A stretch of DNA of 64,000 bases, from NCBI RefSeq assembly GCF_014649815.1, contig NZ_BMTT01000003.1:186001-250000 (forward strand), written 5' to 3'. Shown piece after piece: positions 9,004 to 17,121 of this stretch; within the stretch, counting starts at the first letter, position 1, and each line of letters opens with the position of its first letter. The position numbers were made by a program, and so were the translations under genes. This DNA is from Streptomyces mutabilis. GTDB lineage: Bacteria > Actinomycetota > Actinomycetes > Streptomycetales > Streptomycetaceae. The notes under the pieces are model-generated. The model was not told the origin of the DNA, did no database searches, and saw nothing but the letters and a program-made list of their open reading frames with translations.

Positions 9004-10367
9004 CGAAGGGCCTCCATGGCCTGGTGCTCGGGGTCGGGGGCCGGTGCGTCGGTGCGGTCGCGGGCGGCGAGCCGGATCATCAGGGCTGCGGACAGCAGCA
9101 TGAAGAAGCCGACGAGGTAGAGCGGTACGTAGTAGCCGCCCGTCCAGTCCTTGAGCCAGCCGGTGATGTAGCTGGAGGCGAATCCGGCGATGTTCCCGGC
9201 GGTGTTGATCAGGGCGATGCCCGCCGCGGCGGCGGCTCCGGTCAGGAACCGGGAGGGCACGGACCAGAAGACCGGCAGGGCGGCGAAGACGGCGCACGCG
9301 GTCACGGTGATCACGGCGACCGTGGCGGTCGGCGAACCCATGTAGAGGGCGAGGGGGATGGACACACCGCCGACCACGGCCGGGCCGGCGACGTGCCAGG
9401 TGCGCGTGCCGTGGCGGGTCGCGTGCCGGGTCCAGAAGAAGAGGACGACGGCGGCGGGCAGGTACGGGATGGCCGTGATCCAGGCCTTGTCCATCACGCT
9501 GAACGTGGTGTCGTACTGCTCTTGGAAGCCGTTGATGATGGTCGGCAGGAAGAAGGCGAGTGCGTACAGCCCGTAGACGAAGCCGAAGTAGACCGCGGCG
9601 AGGGTCCACACCCGGCCGCTGCCGAAGGCCTTCTTCAGGTCGCCCTTGGCGTGCTTGCTCTCGTGGCCCGTCTTCTGGGCGTTCTCGGCGGCAAGCTCGG
9701 CGGTCAGCCAGTCGCGTTCGGCCGGGGTGAGCCACTTGGCGTCGCCGGGCTTGTCGATCAGGTAGAACCAGGCGACGACGCCCAGAACGATCGCGGGCAG
9801 CGAGACGAACAGGAACATCACGCGCCAGCCCTCGAGACCGAACAGGCCGTGGCGGCCGATCAGCCAGCCCGCCAGCGGGGCGCCGAACACGGTGGTCAGC
9901 GGCTGGGCGAGGTAGAACAGGCCGAGGATTTTGGTGCGGTGGCGGGAGGGCACCCACTGGCTGAGGAACAGGATCGCGCCGGGGAAGAAGCCGGCCTCCG
10001 CGACGCCGAGCAGGAAGCGCAGGGTGTAGAGCTGGCCGCTGCTGCTGACCCACGTGAACAACAGGGAGACGATGCCCCAGGTCACCATGATCCGGGCCAG
10101 CCAGCGGCGGGCCCCGAAGCGGTGCAGGGCCATGTTGCTGGGGACCTCGAGCACGATGTAGCCGAGGAAGAAGATCCCGGACGCGAAGCCGAACTGGGCG
10201 GCGGTGAGGGCGAGGTCCTGGCCCATGCCGTTCGGTTCGGCGAACGAGACGGCGGTGCGGTCCAGGTAGTTCACGAAGAACATCAGCGCCACGAACGGGA
10301 CGAGGCGGACTGAGACCTTCTTGACGGCAGTTCTCTCGACTGCCGCGGATGGCGCTTGGGCACCCAT
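9000..10367 (-). CDS. MFS transporter, anion:cation symporter family (sugar-acid uptake)
   Basis: 455-residue inner-membrane carrier with about 12 hydrophobic helices. It begins VRLVPFVALMFFVNYLDRTA, a hallmark of the ACS branch of MFS (phthalate, tartrate, glucarate and hexuronate permeases). The central loop (about 210-240, ENAQKTGHESKHAKGD) is charged. ACS members carry organic acids, so D-apionate or a related aldonate is a sensible cargo. It is the first gene of the operon: ATG 10367 is preceded by GAGGAG, with the palindromic candidate operator 110-130 bases upstream. The stop overlaps lerK (ATGA). Confidence 0.8.
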   Translation of the reverse strand: MGAQAPSAAVERTAVKKVSVRLVPFVALMFFVNYLDRTAVSFAEPNGMGQDLALTAAQFGFASGIFFLGYIVLEVPSNMALHRFGARRWLARIMVTWGIVSLLFTWVSSSGQLYTLRFLLGVAEAGFFPGAILFLSQWVPSRHRTKILGLFYLAQPLTTVFGAPLAGWLIGRHGLFGLEGWRVMFLFVSLPAIVLGVVAWFYLIDKPGDAKWLTPAERDWLTAELAAENAQKTGHESKHAKGDLKKAFGSGRVWTLAAVYFGFVYGLYALAFFLPTIINGFQEQYDTTFSVMDKAWITAIPYLPAAVVLFFWTRHATRHGTRTWHVAGPAVVGGVSIPLALYMGSPTATVAVITVTACAVFAALPVFWSVPSRFLTGAAAAAGIALINTAGNIAGFASSYITGWLKDWTGGYYVPLYLVGFFMLLSAALMIRLAARDRTDAPAPDPEHQAMEALR

Positions 10368-10477
10368 GGGCGACTCCTCGGCTCGCCCGGACAGCTCTGT
10401 CCGGGGTGGGTCGTGCCCGGCGTTCCGTCACAAAGGGGACGGCCGGCCGGTTCGCCCTCACGCTATGCCTCGGATTC

Positions 10478-10494
10478 AAATTGGTCACCAATTT
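10478..10494. promoter_or_regulatory. GntR/FadR-type operator between transporter and regulator
   Basis: Perfect palindrome AAATTGGT-C-ACCAATTT. The TGGT-N1-ACCA core is typical of FadR-subfamily operators. It lies 111 bases upstream of the transporter ATG and 113 upstream of the regulator GTG, where one site could control both divergent transcripts. Confidence 0.7.
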
Positions 10495-10600
10495 ACCAGT
10501 GTGGCGACGATCATAGATTCACCGACAGCCGGCCTCTTGACAAACCACGGCCGAGCCAGGGGTGAACTGCCTGCTCAGCCAGGTGAGTAGGGCATCTGGT

Positions 10601-10623
10601 TGACTGGTGACCGTGACCAGTCA
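10601..10623. promoter_or_regulatory. Second inverted repeat overlapping the regulator start codon
   Basis: TGACTGGT (10601-10608), 7-base spacer GACCGTG, ACCAGTCA (10616-10623). It shares the TGGT/ACCA half-sites with the palindrome at 10478 and spans the GTG start at 10607. It is a plausible autorepression site. Confidence 0.55.
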
Positions 10624-11368
10624 GCCTGATCAGCAGAGCTCCGCCGCAGCGCCCGACCTCGCGCAGCTGCTGCGCCCCGTGGTGCGCGAGTCGTCCGTCA
10701 GCGAGGTCGCCAAGCGGCTTCTCGACCACCTCTCGGCCGGAGACATCCGGCCCGGTACGCGGCTGCCCGCCGAGCGGCAGCTGGCCGAGGCGCTGGGCGT
10801 CGCACGCTCCAGTGTGCGCGGCGCGCTCTCCGCGCTGGACGTCCTGGGCATCATCGAGATCCGGCCGGGCTCCGGCTCCTACGTGCGCGAGGGCACCTCG
10901 GAGTTCCTGCCCCGGGCGATCAACTGGGGGCTGATGTTGGGCCAGCGGCGCACCCAGGACCTCGTCGAGGTACGCACGTACATGGAGGGGGTCTCGGCGC
11001 GGCTCGCGGCGGAGCGGGCGACCGACCAGGACGTGGTGCGGCTGGAGGAGCACCTCCAGCACATGCGCGACGCGGGCGGTGACGTCCCGGCCTTCATCGA
11101 CGCCGACATCGCCTTCCACCTGGAGACGGCCCGCATCGCGGGCAACAGCGTCCTCAGCGACATCCTGCACAGCATCCGGGCGCTGCTCCAGGTGTGGATG
11201 GAGCGCGTGAGCGACATCGAGGGCACCGTCAGCGGCACGCTGTGCGAGCACGACGCGGTGCTCCAGGCGATCCGCGCACGTGACCCGGAGGCCGCGGACC
11301 GCGCGATGGCCGAGCACATGCGGATGGCCAGCGCCCGGCTGCGCGCCTCCGTGACCGGCGACGCCTGA
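10607..11368 (+). CDS. GntR-family regulator, FadR/FCD subfamily
   Basis: 253 residues. An N-terminal winged helix (about 30-95: LPAERQLAEALGVARSSVRG, then IEIRPGSGSYV) is followed by an FCD helical effector domain (about 110-245). The metal-binding pattern Asp/His/His is visible in DADIAFHLE, LCEHDAVL and MAEHM. FCD regulators sense sugar acids or carboxylates and usually repress the adjacent catabolic operon. This gene is divergent from the apionate operon, with two TGGT..ACCA repeats between. GTG 10607 is taken as start because the HTH follows at the usual distance; an alternative GTG lies two codons later. Confidence 0.85.
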   Translation: MTVTSQPDQQSSAAAPDLAQLLRPVVRESSVSEVAKRLLDHLSAGDIRPGTRLPAERQLAEALGVARSSVRGALSALDVLGIIEIRPGSGSYVREGTSEFLPRAINWGLMLGQRRTQDLVEVRTYMEGVSARLAAERATDQDVVRLEEHLQHMRDAGGDVPAFIDADIAFHLETARIAGNSVLSDILHSIRALLQVWMERVSDIEGTVSGTLCEHDAVLQAIRARDPEAADRAMAEHMRMASARLRASVTGDA

Positions 11369-11499
11369 CCCGTCCGCCCCACCGGCCCCTCCAGTGGCCC
11401 GCCGCCCACCATGCGGCGTTCAGCTCACCGTCAGCACACGGTCAACGCCCGTGAGCACCGTGAGCCGCGCACGGTGAACTTCCCGCTCCTGGAGGGCAG

Positions 11500-13371
11500 A
11501 TGAGCACGACGGAACAGCACGAGAACCCGGGCAGACGCACGGTGCTGAGAGCGGCCGTGGCCGGCTCGGTGGCCGCGGCGGCGACCGGAACCGTGGCAGC
11601 GGTACCCGCGCAGGCCGCGGAGGTGTCCGGCGGACGGCGCTTCGACACCGACAGCCCGCGCTTCACGCTGGCCGTCCTGCCGGACACGCAGTACCTGTTC
11701 GACGCGGACAGCACCGACCCCGCTCCCTTGCGGGAGACCTTCCGCTACCTGGTGGCCGACCGGTCCGAGGCCAACATCGCCTTCATGACCCACCTCGGCG
11801 ACGTCACCGAGCACGGCACCGAGGACGAGATCCGCCGCGCCGCCCAGACCTTCCGCACACTGCACGGCAAGGTGCCCTACAGCGTTCTGGCGGGCAACCA
11901 CGACATCCCGTCGTCGACGGACGACCAGCGCGGCGACTCCGCCTACCTGCGGGAGTTCGGGCCCGGGCGCTACGCCTCGATGCCGACCTTCAAGGGTGCC
12001 TCGCCCGACGGCTACAACAGCTACCACGTCGTGCGTGCCGCGGGCCGCGACTGGCTGGTCCTCGCGCTGGACTGGAGGATCAGCGACAAGGGCACGGTAT
12101 GGGCGCAGGGCGTGCTCGACGCGCACCCGACCCTGCCCGCCGTGCTCACCACGCACGACCTCGCCTTCGCGGACGACGAGGGCTCGGCCCGGCTCTCCGG
12201 CAACGGACAGCGGCTGTGGGACGGTCTGATCCGCGGCAACGACCAGATCTTCCTGGCGCTCGGCGGACACTACTGGCCGCCCGGCCGTACGGTCCTGCGC
12301 AACGACGCCGACAACGATGTCCACATCCACATCACCAACTACCAGGACCGCTACTACGGCGGCGCCGGCATGATCCGCACCTACGGGTTCGACGTCGTGC
12401 GCGGGGTGATCGACGTGGAGACGTTCGCACCCTGGTTCCTGTCCCGCGATCCCGCCCGGCGGACCCCGCTGGAGGCCGAGACGGTCGAACTGACCGGCGC
12501 CGCTGACCGGTTCAGCCTGAGCATCGACTTCGACGACCGCTTCCGCGGCTTCTCCCCCGTCGTGCCGCCGAAGCCGCGGCCCGCCTCGGCCGTGATGCCG
12601 CGCGGCACCGTCGCCTACTGGCGGTTCGACGCCTCCGGCATGACGACCGCCCCGGACGGCGGCCCGGTCGCGGACGGTTCCGTCGTGCGCGACCTCTCCG
12701 GTCACGGCAACGACCTCACCGTCGGCCGTCTGCACTCCAGCGGCCCCGAGGCCCTCACCTGGTCACCGGACCACCATCCAGGCCAGCCCTCGCACGCCAG
12801 CCTCCGGTTCGACGGCGGCAAGGGTCCGGATCGGGGCGCCGTCCTCCGTACCGGCCGACGAGCTCCGCTGAACAGCGAGAAGTTCCTGCGCGGGTACACC
12901 ATCGAGACGTTCGTACGGCTCCCCGCGCCGTTCGAGGGTGATCACAGCTGGATGGGCATCCTCAGCTGGGAGGGACGCAACGGAGACGCGGGCAAGACCA
13001 CCGGCTGGTCCCCGCTGGAACCGACGTGCAGCCTCAACCTGTCACCGGAGAGGTTCCTCCAGTTCGTCGTCTACCCGCACCGCCAGGACGCGGACCCCAC
13101 GTCCTGGAGCCACGCCGTGCCGGTGGGCCGCTGGATGCACGTCGCCGTCGTGAACGACGGCCGCCGCACCGTCGTGTACGTGGACGGCTCGAAGATCGCC
13201 CGCAATCCGACGGCGCCCTCTACCGGCATCGCCACCCTCGGCAAGCCCTTCGTCCTGGGTGCCACCCAGTTCGACGGGGAGTTCGGCCAGGGCTTCTACG
13301 GCTGGATCGGCGACACCCGCATCGTCGACCGGCCGCTGCGGACCCGGGACTTCCTCACCCCGTTCGACTGA
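11500..13371 (+). CDS. Secreted metallophosphoesterase with C-terminal LamG-like domain
   Basis: 623 residues. A Tat signal has twin Arg at 12-13 (GRRTVLRAAVAG) and a likely cleavage after AQA near 39. A calcineurin-like phosphoesterase domain (about 55-330) carries VLPDTQY, HLGDVTEHG (98-106), AGNHDI (131-136), TTHD and LGGHY, a full dinuclear metal set. A concanavalin-like LamG domain (about 360-620, VAYWRFD.. and final YGWIGDTRIVDRPL) probably binds glycans or the cell surface. It probably hydrolyses a phosphodiester or phosphomonoester outside the cell; the substrate is unknown. ATG 11500 follows GGAGGG. It stands alone. Upstream (11420-11475), ACGGTGA/TCACCGT half-sites recur and could be a regulatory region. 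Confidence 0.85.
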   Translation: MSTTEQHENPGRRTVLRAAVAGSVAAAATGTVAAVPAQAAEVSGGRRFDTDSPRFTLAVLPDTQYLFDADSTDPAPLRETFRYLVADRSEANIAFMTHLGDVTEHGTEDEIRRAAQTFRTLHGKVPYSVLAGNHDIPSSTDDQRGDSAYLREFGPGRYASMPTFKGASPDGYNSYHVVRAAGRDWLVLALDWRISDKGTVWAQGVLDAHPTLPAVLTTHDLAFADDEGSARLSGNGQRLWDGLIRGNDQIFLALGGHYWPPGRTVLRNDADNDVHIHITNYQDRYYGGAGMIRTYGFDVVRGVIDVETFAPWFLSRDPARRTPLEAETVELTGAADRFSLSIDFDDRFRGFSPVVPPKPRPASAVMPRGTVAYWRFDASGMTTAPDGGPVADGSVVRDLSGHGNDLTVGRLHSSGPEALTWSPDHHPGQPSHASLRFDGGKGPDRGAVLRTGRRAPLNSEKFLRGYTIETFVRLPAPFEGDHSWMGILSWEGRNGDAGKTTGWSPLEPTCSLNLSPERFLQFVVYPHRQDADPTSWSHAVPVGRWMHVAVVNDGRRTVVYVDGSKIARNPTAPSTGIATLGKPFVLGATQFDGEFGQGFYGWIGDTRIVDRPLRTRDFLTPFD

Positions 13372-13497
13372 CACCGGCGTCCGGGGCGGGAGACGACTCG
13401 CCCGCGCGGGACGCACCGAGCGGCCCGCGCGGCCTGTCGGGCCCGGCGGGTCGCCAATAGCCTGAGTCCGTAAGGCAGTTGTCGACCGAGGAGCCCC

Positions 13498-14724
13498 ATG
13501 TCCACCGCCCAGCAGGTCCCCGACATCCTCTCCCCCGAGTTCGCGGCGGATCCCTACCCCGCCTACCGGGTGATGCGCGAGAGCGCGCCGCTCATCCTGC
13601 ACGAGGCCACCCAGAGCTGGATCGTGTCGCGCTACGAGGACGTGGAGCGCGTCTTCAAGGACCTCGCCGGGCAGTTCACCACGGAGAACTACGACTGGCA
13701 GATCGAGCCGGTGCACGGCAGGACGATCCTCCAGCTGAGCGGGCGCGAGCACGCGGTCCGGCGGGCACTGGTCGCCCCGGCCTTCCGCGGCGCCGAGCTG
13801 CAGGAGAAGTTCCTGCCGGTCATCGAGCGCAACTCCCGTGAACTCATCGACGCCTTCCGGCACACCGGCCGCGCCGACCTGGTCACCGACTACGCGACCC
13901 GGTTGCCCGTCAACGTCATCGCGGACATGCTGGGCCTGGACAAGGCCGACCACGACCGCTTCCATGGCTGGTACACGACGGTCATCGCCTTCCTCGGCAA
14001 CCTCTCCGGCGACCCCGAGGTGGCGGCGGCGGGGGCGCGCACCCGGGTGGAGTTCGCCGAGTACATGTTCCCGATCATCCGGGAGCGCCGGGAGAACCCC
14101 GGTGACGACCTGCTGTCCACCTTGTGCGCCGCCGAGGTCGACGGCGTGCGGATGAGTGACGAGGACATCAAGGCGTTCTGCAGTCTGCTGCTCGCGGCGG
14201 GCGGCGAGACCACCGACAAGGCCATAGCGAGCATCTTCGCCAACCTGCTGGCCCATCCGGAGCAGTTGGCGGCCGTGCGCGAGGACCGCAGCCTGATCCC
14301 CCGTGCCTTCGCCGAGACGCTGCGCTACACGCCGCCCGTCCACATGATCATGCGGCAGACGGCGACCGAGGTGGAGCTGAGCGGCGGGACCGTACCGGCG
14401 GGCGCCACCGTCACCTGTCTGATAGGCGCGGCCAACCGGGACGAGAACCGCTACCGCGATCCGGACCGTTTCGACATCCTCCGCGACGACCTGACCACCA
14501 CGACCGCGTTCTCGGCCGCCGCCGACCACCTCGCGTTCGCCCTCGGGCGGCACTTCTGCGTGGGGGCACTGCTGGCGAAGGCCGAGGTCGTCACCGGCGT
14601 CGGTCAGTTGCTGGACGCCATGCCCGACCTGCGGCCGGCCGACGGGTTCGACCTGGTGGAGCGGGGGGTCTTCACCCGGGGTCCGCAGTCGCTGCCGGTG
14701 CGGTTCACGCCCGCCGCGGCCTGA
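13498..14724 (+). CDS. Cytochrome P450 monooxygenase
   Basis: 408 residues, soluble class I bacterial P450. The I-helix oxygen-binding motif AGGETT is near 237-242, the K-helix ETLRY supplies ExxR, and the heme-binding loop FALGRHFCVG has the thiolate Cys at 354. Substrate unknown; no ferredoxin or reductase gene is adjacent. ATG 13498 follows GAGGAG closely. Family assignment (CYP147-like is my impression) cannot be fixed by eye. A second, broken P450 lies tail-to-tail immediately downstream on the other strand. Confidence 0.9.
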   Translation: MSTAQQVPDILSPEFAADPYPAYRVMRESAPLILHEATQSWIVSRYEDVERVFKDLAGQFTTENYDWQIEPVHGRTILQLSGREHAVRRALVAPAFRGAELQEKFLPVIERNSRELIDAFRHTGRADLVTDYATRLPVNVIADMLGLDKADHDRFHGWYTTVIAFLGNLSGDPEVAAAGARTRVEFAEYMFPIIRERRENPGDDLLSTLCAAEVDGVRMSDEDIKAFCSLLLAAGGETTDKAIASIFANLLAHPEQLAAVREDRSLIPRAFAETLRYTPPVHMIMRQTATEVELSGGTVPAGATVTCLIGAANRDENRYRDPDRFDILRDDLTTTTAFSAAADHLAFALGRHFCVGALLAKAEVVTGVGQLLDAMPDLRPADGFDLVERGVFTRGPQSLPVRFTPAAA

Positions 14725-14754
14725 GCGAGCGTCGCCCGGCCGTCGGGGGACCAC

Positions 14755-15560
14755 GGGCGTGAAGAGCGCCGGCTGGGACGTCAGTCCACGCATCCAGATG
14801 GAGGACCGCCAGGTCAGCTCGTCGGGGTCCACCGCGAATACCAGGTCGGGGAGGCGTCCCAACAGGGATTCGACCGCCGTGCGGGCCATGACGTCGGCGA
14901 GCAGCGGTGCCGGGTACGGGCACCGGTGCTCACCGTCGCTGAAACGACAGGTGCGCGGAGTCCTCGGCGCCGACGTGCGCCTCGGGGCCACAACTGCGGG
15001 TCGGTGTTGGCCACGGCCAGGCCCAGGACGAGGCAGTCGCCGGCCCGGATCGGCCGGCCGCCGAGCTGGGTGTCGTTCACGGCCCAGCGGCCGATGGAGT
15101 TCTGCGTGGGCGTCTCCAGCCACAGCACCTCGTCCGGCGCCTCGCCGACGCTGAGCCGGCCGCCCGAGACGTTGAGGGCGAAGCGTTCGTCGGTGAGCAG
15201 CAGGCTGAAGGTGTTGCCGATCCAGTTGGCGGTGGGCTGCTGGGCGGCGACGACGGAGATCAGGTCCTGGACCGTCTCCTCGTCGGTCAGCCCGCCGGGT
15301 GGGTCAGTATCCGCGAGGTGACGTCGGGTCCGGGCCGCTCCCGCGTCCGGCGCACCAGCCGGTGGATGCGCTCGCCCACCCTCGCGCAGGCCGCGACCGG
15401 GTCGTCGCCCTCCGCCGCGTCGAGGGAGACGCGCAGGTCCTCGACGAGCTGCCGGGTGCCGTCGCCGCTGTGCGGCATGCCGCACATGCGCACGGCGGCA
15501 CGCATCGGCAGGGCGTGGGCGTGGTCCCGCATGAGCTCCCGGCCGCTGCCGGCAAAGGGC
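14755..15560 (-). pseudogene. CYP157-like cytochrome P450, truncated and frameshifted
   Basis: The C-terminal two thirds of a P450 can be read in three frames: LRVSLDAAEGDDPVAACARV (about 15430 down); GLTDEETVQDLISVVAAQQP to the K-helix region DEVLWLETP after a shift near 15300; and RFSDGEHRCPYPAPLLADV with the heme Cys after a shift near 14985. The K-helix has EVLW where almost all P450s have ExxR. This feature is known from the CYP157 family, which in S. coelicolor travels with conservon genes. None of those are seen here. The N-terminal third is missing. It cannot be expressed as an intact enzyme. Confidence 0.7.
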
Positions 15561-15564
15561 CGCA

Positions 15565-15854
15565 TACGCCTGCCCAAGGAGCCCCGGCCGAGTTCCGCCA
15601 CCGGCAGCGGCCCGGCGCCGCGCCGCCGGCTGCGGGTGGTCCTGGCCGCCCTCGTCCTCGGGGCCGCCGTCGTCGCCGCCGTCGCGCTGGGCGGTGGCGG
15701 GAAGTCCGCCGACCGCCCCGCCACCACTTCGGCCTCGGACGCGCCGTCCGCCGCCCCGCCCGCCGATCCCGCGCTGCTTTCGCTCGCCCGCCGGGGCGCC
15801 GGCGCCCCGTACGCCGCGGGGAAGCCGGACGCGCCCGTCGTGATGATCGAGTAG
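15565..15854 (+). pseudogene. N-terminal relic of a membrane-anchored DsbA-like thioredoxin protein
   Basis: The frame reads LPKEPRPSSATGSG, a membrane helix RVVLAALVLGAAVVAAVALG, a linker, then PYAAGKPDAPVVMIE and a TAG at 15852-15854. Actinobacterial DsbA-like proteins have exactly this layout and continue with YxDFQCPFC; here the stop falls just before the CxxC active site. No ATG or GTG with a ribosome binding site is visible at its front. Sequence to about 16120 shows only weak hydrophobic coding fragments that I cannot assign. Confidence 0.55.
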
Positions 15855-16221
15855 CTGCCGGGTGTGGAGACCGAGTTCGCCTGGGAGCAGCGCATGTCAG
15901 GGCTCGGGGACGGGGTCTCCGACCGTGCGCTGCTGGGTGTGCTCGCCCTGGTCGTGGCCGCGGGGGCGCGCTGGTCGTCGTGGTGCGCGGGGTGCGGGGG
16001 GCCGCGGCGCGGCGGGCCGGAGCGTCAGGCCGTCGTTCCGGCCGCCGCTCCGGGGCAGCGGGGGGCGCATGTTTCGTGGGGCCCCGCTGTCGCCTCGGGC
16101 ATGAGCGTCGGGCGCTGACCAACCGACGTGACGAGCCGCTGGGGCTCGGCACCCGGCCTGCCAACACCGTCTGGGTGACTGTGGGATGCGGCCGGGCGGG
16201 ACAGCGGATCGGATGGGTGCC

Positions 16222-17061
16222 ATGCGCAAACCCATAGCCGTGGCGTCCCGCCACTCACGCCGCCTGCTCGCGTCGGGCGTCCTCCTCGCTTCCCAGTCAC
16301 TCCTCCTGACCCTGTCCGCTGTCCCCGCGTCGGCCGACGGGACGGGCGTGACACCCGTCCGCGGCACCGCCCACATGGGCATGGGCGTCCTGGCCCACGA
16401 GGGCGTCCAAGGCGTGCCCGCCGGTACGCGGGCCGCCCAGACCGAGGGCGTCGACGTCTCCAGCCATCAGGGCAACGTCGCCTGGTCCACCCTCTGGAAC
16501 AGCGGGGTGAAGTGGGCCTATGTGAAGGCCACCGAGGGCACGTCCTACCGGAACCCCTACTACTCCCAGCAGTACGGCGGTTCGTACGACACCGGCATGA
16601 TCCGCGGCGCGTACCACTTCGGGATCCCCGACGGCGCCGGCGGTGCCGCACAGGCGGACTACTTCGTCGACCACGGCGGCGGCTGGTCCAAGGACGGCCG
16701 CACGCTGCCTGGCGTGCTGGACATCGAGTACAACCCGTACGGCGCCACCTGCTACGGCAGGACGGCGAGTCAGATGGTCGACTGGATCGGCGACTTCCTC
16801 GACCGCTACAAGCAGCGCACCGGCCGTCACGCCGCCATCTACACCTCCACCAACTGGTGGAAGCAGTGCACCGGGAACTACAGCGGTTTCGGCGACACCA
16901 ACCCGCTGTGGGTCGCCCGGTACGCCTCGAGCGTGGGCGAGCTCCCGGCCGGGTGGGACTTCCACACGATGTGGCAGTACACCTCGTCGGGGCCGACCGT
17001 CGGGGACCACAACAAGTTCAACGGGGCGCTCGACCGCGTCAAGGCACTGGCCAACGGCTGA
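16222..17061 (+). CDS. Secreted GH25 lysozyme (N-acetylmuramidase)
   Basis: 279 residues, Sec-type signal (RRLLASGVLLASQSLLLTLS, cleavage near SAD 39) and a short linker. The GH25 domain (about 75-279) starts with GVDVSSHQG (Asp78). Catalytic Asp167/Glu169 lie in VLDIEY, and the C-terminal strand has MWQYTSSG. It is similar to cellosyl and lysozyme M1, which cut the beta-1,4 MurNAc-GlcNAc bond including O-acetylated peptidoglycan. No wall-binding repeats are attached. ATG 16222 is chosen because the signal peptide begins MRKP; an in-frame ATG three codons earlier (16213) is possible. It is monocistronic. Confidence 0.85.
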   Translation: MRKPIAVASRHSRRLLASGVLLASQSLLLTLSAVPASADGTGVTPVRGTAHMGMGVLAHEGVQGVPAGTRAAQTEGVDVSSHQGNVAWSTLWNSGVKWAYVKATEGTSYRNPYYSQQYGGSYDTGMIRGAYHFGIPDGAGGAAQADYFVDHGGGWSKDGRTLPGVLDIEYNPYGATCYGRTASQMVDWIGDFLDRYKQRTGRHAAIYTSTNWWKQCTGNYSGFGDTNPLWVARYASSVGELPAGWDFHTMWQYTSSGPTVGDHNKFNGALDRVKALANG

Positions 17062-17121
17062 CGTCGTACGCCGGCCGCCGGTCCCGCCGGCCGGCGACCG
17101 GCGGCCGGCGGCCGGCTCGGC

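Noticed and set aside
6006..9120. Long Gly/Val-rich plus-strand frames opposite the apionate operon
   Set aside because: They have the repetitive composition of antisense codons and no start signals; the minus-strand genes are unmistakable.
7216..10491. One continuous reading frame of about 1090 codons on the minus strand spanning kinase and transporter
   Set aside because: The upstream two thirds is out of frame with the real transporter (12 membrane helices in the other frame). It is an effect of GC3 bias; only the kinase part from 9003 is real.
13042..15123. Long minus-strand frame opposite the metallophosphoesterase and P450
   Set aside because: Only its first ~90 codons (P450 heme region) resemble a protein; the rest is the antisense of two clear plus-strand genes.
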